The notes under the pieces were generated by a model, which did not search any database, was not told where the DNA came from, and saw nothing but the letters and a program-made list of their open reading frames with translations. A stretch of 64,000 nucleotides of DNA from Spirochaetota bacterium (GTDB lineage: Bacteria; Spirochaetota; UBA4802; JAFGJZ01): assembly GCA_027858855.1 (NCBI GenBank), contig JAQIBV010000018.1, forward strand, positions 43,198-107,197, written 5' to 3'. Made by a program: the position numbers and the translations under genes. The stretch's first letter is position 1; every line of letters starts with the position of its first letter. Below, piece by piece: positions 52,569 through 59,870 of the stretch.

Positions 52569-53082
52569 AAAAAGCCCTGAGGTAACTGATGCGGAAGTTG
52601 ATGAACTGTATCGTATTATTGAGCGGGATGCCCGCGAGGGGGGATACCTTCTGAATCCGGATGATTCATTTACCAAAGAGCTTATACGCGGAATTGCGGT
52701 TAATCAGAAACGCTATGGGTACGGCGCTTGTCCGTGTCGGCTTGCTTCAGGCATTGAGAAGGAGGATCTGGATATGGTATGTCCCTGTGATTACCGTGAT
52801 GCCGACCTGAGCGAGTATGGTGCCTGTTATTGTGCCCTTTATGTTACAGAAGCTGTTGCTTCGGGAAAACAGAAGTTGAAACCATTGCCTGACCGACGCA
52901 ACCGTGAACTGAAGAAGAAAAAGAATAGCACTGAATCTGGTAGTGTTTCAGGATCTCTATCGCATCCTGTGTGGAGATGCAGTGTTTGTGGGTATCTTGC
53001 TGCCCGCGATGCACCACCTGAGAAGTGCCCAATTTGCAAAGTGCCGAAAGAACGGTTTGAAATTTTTATTAAAGCAGATTAG
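52558..53082 (+). CDS. Ferredoxin:thioredoxin reductase-like catalytic subunit fused to rubredoxin domain
   Basis: The 174-residue protein has two parts. Residues 1-100 match the FTR beta subunit: C58-P-C60, C75-P-C77 and C90-Y-C92, the spacing that binds the [4Fe-4S] cluster next to the redox disulfide. The last motif is CYC instead of the usual CHC. After a lysine-rich linker (residues 113-125) comes a rubredoxin-type iron site (C141-x2-C144 ... C157-x2-C160) as in rubrerythrin. I infer an electron path from the rubredoxin or a ferredoxin through the FTR cluster to the glutaredoxin encoded just upstream. The two genes overlap. Confidence 0.87.
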   Translation: MSDKKSPEVTDAEVDELYRIIERDAREGGYLLNPDDSFTKELIRGIAVNQKRYGYGACPCRLASGIEKEDLDMVCPCDYRDADLSEYGACYCALYVTEAVASGKQKLKPLPDRRNRELKKKKNSTESGSVSGSLSHPVWRCSVCGYLAARDAPPEKCPICKVPKERFEIFIKAD

Positions 53083-53122
53083 TATTATTTAAAAATTAAT
53101 GATATAATTATAGGAGTGTGAT

Positions 53123-53428
53123 ATGATTAAGCATATAGTAATGTGGCATTTGAAGGAAGATGTAGACGGTTTGTCGAAAGATCAGATAGCACTGTTGTTA
53201 AAAAAAGAGATAGAGGGTATGAAAAAGACAATACCTCAGATAGTACATATTGAGGCCGGTATTAATTATAATCGTGGTCCAATAGCCTACGATTTATGTC
53301 TTTATTCAGAATTTAATAATGATGACGATCTGGCGATGTATCAGGATCACCCTGATCATGGAATTGTTAAGGATTTGATAGTTAAATATGCAGAAAACGG
53401 AGTAGTTGTCGATTATGAGACTAAGTAG
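53123..53428 (+). CDS. Dabb (stress-responsive alpha/beta barrel) domain protein
   Basis: The 101-residue protein follows the Dabb pattern: IKHIVMWHLKEDV at the start, EIEGMKKTIPQIVHIEAGINYN in the middle and DLCLYSEFNNDDDLAMYQDHPDHGIVKDLI near the end. Members of this ferredoxin-fold family form dimeric barrels in plants and bacteria; no single function is established. GGAG precedes the ATG by 9 nt. It overlaps the cyclophilin gene by 14 nt at its 3' end. Confidence 0.87.
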   Translation: MIKHIVMWHLKEDVDGLSKDQIALLLKKEIEGMKKTIPQIVHIEAGINYNRGPIAYDLCLYSEFNNDDDLAMYQDHPDHGIVKDLIVKYAENGVVVDYETK

Positions 53429-54062
53429 AATTGTTTTGTGCGTGGTAGTTTTACCGCTAATGTTTTTGTCAAACTGTACTGGTAAAACTGCCGATAAGAG
53501 TAAAGAGGAATTGGGTAATAAAAACAGGGAGAAAAAGGTACTTATGAACGGAGATATCGTAATAACGCTTGATACAGAGAAGGCACCGCTTTCGGCGAAA
53601 ATTTTTATTTCGTATGTGGAGAGTGGTTTTTTTAACGAAACTATTTTTCACCGTGTAATTCCAGGGTTTGTTGTGCAGGGCGGCGGGTTTACAGCTGATA
53701 TGACACAAAAAGATACATCTGATCCGGTAAAAAACGAAGCGGATAACGGGCTTTCAAATGTGCGTGGATCGGTTGCCATGGCTAGAACTCAGATTGTTGA
53801 TTCAGCTACATCACAGTTTTATATAAACTTAAAAGATAATACCATGCTTGACCATCGAGGAAAGGATGATCAGAATTTCGGTTATTGTGTTTTCGGACAT
53901 GTTACAGAGGGTCTTGAGTTGGTGGATAAAATAGCAGCTGTTAGCACCGGTAATTCGGGTTTTCATCGGGACGTACCGGAGGTACCGATAGTGATTAAGA
54001 GTGCAGTGGTTGGTGAAGATGGAAAATCTGTTACTTTTACCATAGAGCAGGCAACAGAGTAG
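53415..54062 (+). CDS. Cyclophilin-type peptidyl-prolyl isomerase, lipoprotein
   Basis: The 215-residue protein has a lipoprotein signal peptide ending LMFLSNC (Cys near residue 20) and a cyclophilin domain from about residue 45: GDIVITLDTEKAPLSAKIFISYVESGFFNETIFHRVIPGFVVQGGG, then VAMARTQIVDSATSQFYINL. FHRVIPGF and SQFYINL are the core motifs of the family. It should catalyse proline isomerisation in periplasmic or surface proteins. I chose ATG at 53415; a TTG in frame lies 9 nt before. It overlaps the preceding Dabb gene. Confidence 0.92.
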   Translation: MRLSRIVLCVVVLPLMFLSNCTGKTADKSKEELGNKNREKKVLMNGDIVITLDTEKAPLSAKIFISYVESGFFNETIFHRVIPGFVVQGGGFTADMTQKDTSDPVKNEADNGLSNVRGSVAMARTQIVDSATSQFYINLKDNTMLDHRGKDDQNFGYCVFGHVTEGLELVDKIAAVSTGNSGFHRDVPEVPIVIKSAVVGEDGKSVTFTIEQATE

Positions 54063-54071
54063 GAAAAGACA

Positions 54072-55157
54072 ATGGATAACCACGACATAGAGGCCTATTT
54101 TAAAGAGATGTTGAGTGCCGAAAAATCGGCCGACTACTCCATTATCACTTCTCTTGAGAAAAAAGTTTACGATATGAAGAACCTTATTGAGATAGGTATC
54201 AGCTTGTCGTCTAATCTTGAATTCAGTAGTCTGGTGGATGCGGTTCTGTACAGCTGTATTGGTCAGCTTTTTATCGATAAGATTACGATTCTTTTGCAGG
54301 TGGATATTGATACCGACTGTTATTATATCCACTCTCATAAAGGGTATGACCCTGCTTCAATTTCAGAAGAAGTTATCCTTAAAGAAAATTCTGCACTTAC
54401 TGCGTTTTTGCAGGAACACCCGGAACCTCATGACTATGAGGCGTTAAAGGCAGTTGCTGGACTTCGTGATGATCTGAAAGCAATTGATCATTTGTCTCCT
54501 ATTTTGGTTGTGCCCATGAAGTCAAAGAACTATTTGAATGGAATCATTCTAGTTGGTAACAAGATGCTGGGCACCCCCTTCACGACCGACGAGAAGGAGT
54601 TTTTACGACAGCTTTCACGCTTTTCTGCAACTGCTGTTGAAAATTCGCGTTTGTATCTGATGGCAACACAGGATCGTATGACCCGACTGTATGTGCATCA
54701 CTTTTTTCAGGATAAGCTAGTAGAAGAGATGAAACGTTCGGATCGGAGCGGTGAACCTCTTTCGCTTTTTATAACAGATATTGACCACTTCAAGAAATTC
54801 AATGATGTATATGGCCATCAGCAGGGAGACATTGTGTTGAAAGAGGTTGCCCGTCTGATGAAAGATTCGATGCGAGCGACTGACTGTGCGGCACGTTACG
54901 GTGGCGAAGAGTTTGCGGTTATTCTTCCCGGAGCCTCGTTAGATATGGCATCGGATGTTGCAAACAGGTTGCGTAAGGAAATAGAAAAGTATGAGTTTTC
55001 AGGGCAAACCGAACCGCTGCATGTGGCAATATCAGTAGGGGTAGCGCAGTATGATCCTAAAAGAGACCTGCATAAAGAGGATTTGATCGAGCGAGCAGAT
55101 AAGGCACTTTACAAGGCCAAGGAGTCAGGGCGTAACAGGGTTGCTGTTTTCAAATAG
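54072..55157 (+). CDS. Diguanylate cyclase with N-terminal GAF domain
   Basis: The 361-residue protein has a GAF-type domain at residues about 35-195 (helical start, then DKITILLQVDIDTDCYYIHSH... LSPILVVPMKSKNYLNGIILVGNK) and a GGDEF domain at about 200-360. The catalytic motif is GGEEF (277-281), and R268-x2-D271 lies five residues upstream, an inhibitory I-site. It should make c-di-GMP in response to a signal bound by the GAF domain. The PilZ protein at 27460-28593 is a possible receptor. The gene starts 9 nt after the cyclophilin stop. Confidence 0.94.
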   Translation: MDNHDIEAYFKEMLSAEKSADYSIITSLEKKVYDMKNLIEIGISLSSNLEFSSLVDAVLYSCIGQLFIDKITILLQVDIDTDCYYIHSHKGYDPASISEEVILKENSALTAFLQEHPEPHDYEALKAVAGLRDDLKAIDHLSPILVVPMKSKNYLNGIILVGNKMLGTPFTTDEKEFLRQLSRFSATAVENSRLYLMATQDRMTRLYVHHFFQDKLVEEMKRSDRSGEPLSLFITDIDHFKKFNDVYGHQQGDIVLKEVARLMKDSMRATDCAARYGGEEFAVILPGASLDMASDVANRLRKEIEKYEFSGQTEPLHVAISVGVAQYDPKRDLHKEDLIERADKALYKAKESGRNRVAVFK

Positions 55158-55267
55158 GAAATACAGATAATTATGAAAGATACATGAAAGATGAAGGTCA
55201 AGAAGCTAAAGGGACAATCCCATGAAATAGGAAGATCCCCTTAGTATTTATTCATTTTGACTATTAG

Positions 55268-55678
55268 TTATTTGCGGTCTAGGGTAGTTTCTCCGTCTGT
55301 TTTCCACTCAGTGAAGTCCCAATAGTCCCCGTTTTTTACTAGAGTAAATGCACAGTTATGTGCGATACCCAAATTATCGTCAAATTTTGCTGTGGCGCTG
55401 CCATTATCACCGCTTGATGATGTTTCGATATCATAGAATTCGAGGGTATCAACCATTGCGGTAAGGGTATCATAACTTGCAGAACCGCTTCCGCCGGTGT
55501 TTGAACCGTCCGAGAATAGAACAGCGACTTCGGCTTCATCACCTGAGTTATAAGCGTCCTGAAGATCAAGAATGGCATTTTTGATCTCTTCATCCACTTT
55601 CTCTTCATCTTCGTCTGCACATGATACAAGTGTAAAGACAAGCAGTGCTAATGCAATAAAGCTAAGTAGTTTTTTCAT
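55268..55678 (-). CDS. Small lipoprotein with NTF2-like fold
   Basis: The 136-residue protein has a classical lipoprotein signal (ALALLVFTLVSC, Cys20) followed by an acidic helix and a compact domain: AILDLQDAYNSGDEAEVAVLFSDGS...YDTLTAMVDTLEFYDIETS...AFTLVKNGDYWDFTEWKT. The order of a helix with DAYN.GD, then curved strands, resembles DUF4878-like and SnoaL-like (NTF2) proteins. Function is unknown. It lies directly downstream of the FecR-domain gene (15 nt after its stop in transcription order), so the two form a pair. Confidence 0.75.
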   Translation of the reverse strand: MKKLLSFIALALLVFTLVSCADEDEEKVDEEIKNAILDLQDAYNSGDEAEVAVLFSDGSNTGGSGSASYDTLTAMVDTLEFYDIETSSSGDNGSATAKFDDNLGIAHNCAFTLVKNGDYWDFTEWKTDGETTLDRK

Positions 55679-55693
55679 ATAAATCCTCCAGAT

Positions 55694-56734
55694 TTAACGC
55701 CTGTTTCTTTTTTTTCGCAATTCATCGCGTTTCTGTTTTGCTTCGATTGCGTCTTTAATGTACTTAATATAATACTTGTTATAAAGAGCGTCTATATTTG
55801 TGTAAATAGAATTAATTTCTGCTGTACGGTTTGCCTTTTCGATGCTCTCATAGGTCTCGTCGCTAAATAGCCTTATCATTCTCATCTTGTAGGCTTTGAC
55901 AATTGCACGAAATGAAGCAAGATGCAGTTTTTGAGAGGCCTGAAATGAGAGTTTGGCATTTTCTTCAAACTTTGCTGTATTGCCATCTGCCTTAAATTTC
56001 TTGGCAAGTTCATCGAATTTGATCTTCTCTTTTTCGTTGAACTCATTTATTTCCTCTAACTCGATGATCTCTTTGTCAAGTTTTTTCATTTTGTTCAACG
56101 ATTCTTCGAGAACATCCTTCTCTTTTCCCTTAAGATTCTCTTTTGATTTACTTATCCATTCATTCCACTCAGAGATCTTGATATCCTCAACTTCACCCGG
56201 GTCTCCTCCGTATGGAACTGTTGCCTCCTGGTTTGCATTAACCAGTACGGTCTTAGTGGAGCCGGTTAAAGCGACACGGCCTTTTTGAACCTGTAATACT
56301 GAGGTTCCATCGTATCCGCTTGCCACAATAAATTCTGTTCCGCGAACAGCACATACCGTTGATACTGTGTTAACTTTAAAACCGGAGCTATTATCCCGAA
56401 GTTTGTCCATCTTAAGTTGAACTGTTCCGCGGGTCATATCGAGTGATGCAACCTTTTTGTCTTCATCGATGTCCTGACCAACTGCAAGATGGGTGTTTTC
56501 GTTCACCTTGATGATGTTTCCGTCCATATCGATCTGTACATATGCCTTGGATCCAGTTTTAACGGTGTCACCGTTTGAAAGGGTCTGGTTCATCGCAGCC
56601 TTTTTCCAGGAATCAGAACCGAATTCTTTAATCTGTGCATCTCCGACAAAAAACTTCACCTGCATTTTGGCAAAAACTGGTGTTGCAAGAAAAAGTATGG
56701 AAAAGATTAATAGAGTATTTTTAACATATTTCAT
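55694..56734 (-). CDS. FecR-domain protein with coiled-coil C-terminus
   Basis: The 346-residue protein has a signal peptide (MKYVKNTLLIFSILFLATPVFA) and a FecR domain at residues about 22-165 (GDAQIKEFGSDSWKKAAMNQTLSNGDTVKTGSKAYVQI and SGFKVNTVSTVCAVRGTEFIV). The remaining 180 residues are highly charged and helical (EESLNKMKKLDKEIIELEEINEFNEKEKIKFDEL), a likely coiled coil. Free-standing exported FecR-domain proteins are frequent in spirochaetes and their role is not established. There is no transmembrane signalling segment or partner sigma factor here. Confidence 0.83.
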   Translation of the reverse strand: MKYVKNTLLIFSILFLATPVFAKMQVKFFVGDAQIKEFGSDSWKKAAMNQTLSNGDTVKTGSKAYVQIDMDGNIIKVNENTHLAVGQDIDEDKKVASLDMTRGTVQLKMDKLRDNSSGFKVNTVSTVCAVRGTEFIVASGYDGTSVLQVQKGRVALTGSTKTVLVNANQEATVPYGGDPGEVEDIKISEWNEWISKSKENLKGKEKDVLEESLNKMKKLDKEIIELEEINEFNEKEKIKFDELAKKFKADGNTAKFEENAKLSFQASQKLHLASFRAIVKAYKMRMIRLFSDETYESIEKANRTAEINSIYTNIDALYNKYYIKYIKDAIEAKQKRDELRKKRNRR

Positions 56735-57027
56735 AGCTTACCTTCTTGATTTTATGTAAGAGAACGACCACCATTAGATATGATAGTTCTCTTTAAGTTA
56801 CAATTTATCCTGTGTAGAAATCGCAACCTAAAAGAGCCTTTCTCATTAGTATATGATATCTGCCATTTTTCAAGTCAATTAATGGAAATAAGGAATGTTT
56901 TAATAAACTTTTTAAATAAATCTAAACACTTTGTGTGTTTGTGTCATTTTTACAGAACAAAACTCAGGAATGTACAATAAATGAAAATCAGTTTTTCTAA
57001 TAATACTCTACCTTATTATTGATTCTC
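56735..57027 (+). other. Intergenic region between the FecR gene and a small ORF
   Basis: About 290 A+T-rich bases with no gene I can support. The region must hold the promoter of the FecR gene on the minus strand, but I see no convincing -35/-10 pair there. No strong hairpin is visible. Confidence 0.5.
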
Positions 57028-57055
57028 TTGACGTGAATTTGTGATAAGGTAGATA
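57028..57055 (+). promoter_or_regulatory. Candidate promoter upstream of the 41-aa ORF
   Basis: TTGACG (57028-57033) is followed after 16 nt by TAGATA (57050-57055). Transcription from here would give a short leader of about 15 nt with AGAGGTG before the ATG at 57077. Confidence 0.35.
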
Positions 57056-57076
57056 TACGGTAAAAGAGGTGTATGT

Positions 57077-57202
57077 ATGAATAAAACAGAGATTAAAGTG
57101 CCGATTTTACTGCCTTTTTTCAAGTCAGTGATAATATCTGTCGAAGAAACGATTATTGCCGTTATCGTGATTGGTGCAGAGAATTCATTTTCTTTGCGGT
57201 AA
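57077..57202 (+). CDS. Putative small protein (41 aa)
   Basis: A 41-codon frame starts at ATG 57077, 5 nt after an AGAGGTG box, and ends with TAA at 57202, 25 nt before the alpha/beta hydrolase gene. The middle (residues about 17-33, SVIISVEETIIAVIVIG) is hydrophobic but contains two glutamates, so it is not a clean membrane helix. It could be a small protein of the operon or a leader peptide. The ribosome-binding site and the candidate promoter support expression; nothing supports a specific function. Confidence 0.35.
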   Translation: MNKTEIKVPILLPFFKSVIISVEETIIAVIVIGAENSFSLR

Positions 57203-57227
57203 ATATACTGACCTCGGGGAATAGGTG

Positions 57228-58196
57228 ATGACTGTAGTTTCAAAAATAAAGTTATCGTGCTGTTTAAGCAAAAAAAGTATTGTTTGCCCTTTTATTTTGC
57301 TGCTGCTGACTTTTGTCTCTTGTACTGGGAACTTTTTAGCTTCTGACAGTACATCAACGCGCAACGATATTAAGAGCAGCTTTGGAATTATGTATGAGTT
57401 TCCTTCTAAGAGCAGTAAAGGGCAAAATTTAGTCATCTATCTTGAAGGTAGCGGGCTCTATTCGGTTCTGGGTGTTAAGAGCGGCTCGATCTGGACTGAA
57501 TACAGCTTTTCCCGTTTTGTCTCCCGGTATTTCAGTGATTTTGCAACAGTTGTTATTCCGGAGAAACCCTTTATGAAGCCAGGTAGGCAGTATCATCAGG
57601 ATGAGAAGGTGTTGGATGCCTATACTGCCAGGAATCTGGTTAATCACTATGCCCGACTCATTGATGAGTATCTTAATACTACGGAAGCAAAAAAAGTTTA
57701 TCTGTTCGGTTATTCAGAGGGAGGGTTGCTTGCACCGGCTGTGTACAGTAGTCTAAAAAACCGTACCCGTATTGATAAAATCATTATTGGTAGTGCCGGT
57801 GGAATGAATCAGTACGATCAGTTCAGAACCCTGGCGGACTCTTATGTTAAAATGCCTGATGAATACCGTGAGGAGTGTCGCCGGATAGTAGAGGTACGGC
57901 AGAAGATGCGCGACTATCCCGATTCCCTTTATCACTGGTATTTAGGTTGGCCTTATAAACGGTGGAGTAGTTTTTTCAGGTTTAATTCTATGGGGTACTA
58001 CGCTGATATAAATATTCCAGTGCTGTTTTTTCATGGAACAGCCGACTGGAGTGTGCCGGTCGAGTCGACCCGTCTGGTTCAGAAGGTATATCCAGATAAG
58101 GATTATACCTTCTGGTATATTAACGGAATGGAGCATATTCCAAAAAACGATAAAGCTCTTAATGACCTTTTTGCAAGAATTCATGACTGGTTATGA
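57228..58196 (+). CDS. Alpha/beta-hydrolase-fold lipoprotein
   Basis: The 322-residue protein has a lipoprotein-type leader (residues 1-32, ending LTFVSC with Cys32 as the modified residue) and an alpha/beta-hydrolase domain: YLFGYSEGGLLAP with nucleophile S163, the acid in HGTADWSVPVES (near residue 271) and the histidine in NGMEHIP (near residue 300). FGYSEGG is close to the GxSxG nucleophile elbow. The enzyme is probably an esterase, lipase or peptidase attached to a membrane. I chose the ATG at 57228; a GTG directly precedes it. The substrate is unknown. Confidence 0.85.
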   Translation: MTVVSKIKLSCCLSKKSIVCPFILLLLTFVSCTGNFLASDSTSTRNDIKSSFGIMYEFPSKSSKGQNLVIYLEGSGLYSVLGVKSGSIWTEYSFSRFVSRYFSDFATVVIPEKPFMKPGRQYHQDEKVLDAYTARNLVNHYARLIDEYLNTTEAKKVYLFGYSEGGLLAPAVYSSLKNRTRIDKIIIGSAGGMNQYDQFRTLADSYVKMPDEYREECRRIVEVRQKMRDYPDSLYHWYLGWPYKRWSSFFRFNSMGYYADINIPVLFFHGTADWSVPVESTRLVQKVYPDKDYTFWYINGMEHIPKNDKALNDLFARIHDWL

Positions 58197-58329
58197 TTAG
58201 TGCCGGATACCTCTAAAACCCCATGAATAGCAGTGGACTTTAATTCCTTTAGATATGAGGCATATGAAGCTGCATGATTATATATTTAAGTTTTTAAGAA
58301 ATTTCTTGGTTTTCAAATAGATCATTTCG

Positions 58330-59811
58330 CTAAGAATTCTTTTGCTGTTCGATTATGTTAATCAGTAGTGACCGGTTTTTTGCAATTGTGTTCATGACCT
58401 TTTCATCAAAAAAATTATGCCTGTTTTTAAGAAGGTTGATTCCCTCATCAGTTTCTCTCAAGGCTTTTTCATAGTCTTTACTCTCAATAATATTAAGGAT
58501 ATAGTTGTTAAGCATTACTGTAACACGCTCTTTAGCAAGTTTCTGGAAAGATGAGCTTTGAGGTGAAGCCTCGAAATGTGTGAATAGTCGTTTTTGCTGA
58601 GTGGTGTAGTCGTTGATGTCGTCAATAGATCTGAATGAGATTTTCTTTTCAAGATCTGTGTTGAAGTCTATTGTTATATTGTTCCATGCGGTTGATGTCA
58701 CTTCGTCTGAAACGGAGTTGTTTTCAATGAGTTCTAGTGATGCTATGTAGGCGCTGGTTATCTGGTCGAGGTTGAGAGTTTCAGACCTGCCGAAGGATGA
58801 TTCGCGGAAAGCCGGTTGTACCTCTAGAAGGGCTATGCTGATGTTCTTGTTATACATCGGTCGGTAGGGAGAAAACCTTTCATGGGCAAGCAGCTTTTTG
58901 AACTGATTTATGTTTTCGATAATGGAGTCGGGATTTTGTGCCATGCGAGCTGAATTGATTCTATAAAATGGGAAGAGGATGTTGTTACTAATATTATCAC
59001 TATCCTGATGTATATAGAGTCCTAGCACGCCCAGTGCGGCTGCCCGCTTGTGGTCAAGGGGAGCTGGGTAGCCGGAAAAACGACGCTGACCTGTATAGAG
59101 CAGAAGACGACTGTTGTAGATAATACTGATTACCGAGATGTTATCGATTGGAGTTTTGGTTCGATAGTTTTTTTTGCTGAAGGTAACTCCCGGTTTGTCG
59201 AGCGCACGTTTAAATTCAGGGGCTCCGCGGTCATAGGGGTCAAAACCGTAGCGGTTTGTGGTCTCTACCTCAATTTGCTTTCCATCGGTTAGTATAACAG
59301 AATAGATATGATCCGGTACGATGACCAGATAACTTTCGTAGCCGAAATAGTCAAGAACTGCGTTGTAGATGAGGGCGGACTTGTAGCAGTTAAAGCGCTT
59401 ATCAGTCAGAGTGTCTTCGATGCCTATGTTGTAACCGGCACCACTGCCTGTTATTTCAGTTTTAAAGTAGATGTCGTGCAGAAGATGCAGTATTTTTTCG
59501 GCACGATGATAGCTGGAAAGCCCTTTAACCTGTGGGCGTATGGTTTCTATAACAGATTCGAAATTTTTAAGTTCGCGGGTAAAGCGCGGTTCACTGTTTA
59601 TTTCAGAAGCTATCAGATAGAGTTTTATTAGCCTGTCGTTGTATACGGGGCGTTTGTTATCGAATGAGACTTTGTTGATTTCCCTGAATTCTGTCTCTGT
59701 TACGGTTTCGTGTAAAAAGTCGTATCCAAATTCAGAAATATGCTTCTTCAGGTCGGCAGCCTGAAGAGGGAAGATGATAAGAAAGATAATCGACAAAACA
59801 AATTTTTTCAT
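58330..59811 (-). CDS. Exported transglutaminase-like protein with helical repeats
   Basis: The 493-residue product has a signal peptide (MKKFVLSIIFLIIFPLQA). Near residue 140 is RFNCYKSALIYNAVLDYFGYESYLVIVPDHIYSV, which fits a transglutaminase-like catalytic Cys (C142) and His (H168), followed by IEVETTNRYGF, where the third acidic residue could lie. The C-terminal 200 residues are mostly helical and could be TPR-like, but I cannot show clear repeats. The family is related to SirB1/transglutaminase-like proteins of unknown substrate in other bacteria. It is a single gene on the minus strand. Confidence 0.72.
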   Translation of the reverse strand: MKKFVLSIIFLIIFPLQAADLKKHISEFGYDFLHETVTETEFREINKVSFDNKRPVYNDRLIKLYLIASEINSEPRFTRELKNFESVIETIRPQVKGLSSYHRAEKILHLLHDIYFKTEITGSGAGYNIGIEDTLTDKRFNCYKSALIYNAVLDYFGYESYLVIVPDHIYSVILTDGKQIEVETTNRYGFDPYDRGAPEFKRALDKPGVTFSKKNYRTKTPIDNISVISIIYNSRLLLYTGQRRFSGYPAPLDHKRAAALGVLGLYIHQDSDNISNNILFPFYRINSARMAQNPDSIIENINQFKKLLAHERFSPYRPMYNKNISIALLEVQPAFRESSFGRSETLNLDQITSAYIASLELIENNSVSDEVTSTAWNNITIDFNTDLEKKISFRSIDDINDYTTQQKRLFTHFEASPQSSSFQKLAKERVTVMLNNYILNIIESKDYEKALRETDEGINLLKNRHNFFDEKVMNTIAKNRSLLINIIEQQKNS

Positions 59812-59870
59812 AGTTACCTCTGTTTAAGGTAGGAGTCACGAATCGGCCTCTGGTTACACTCCCGATAAAT

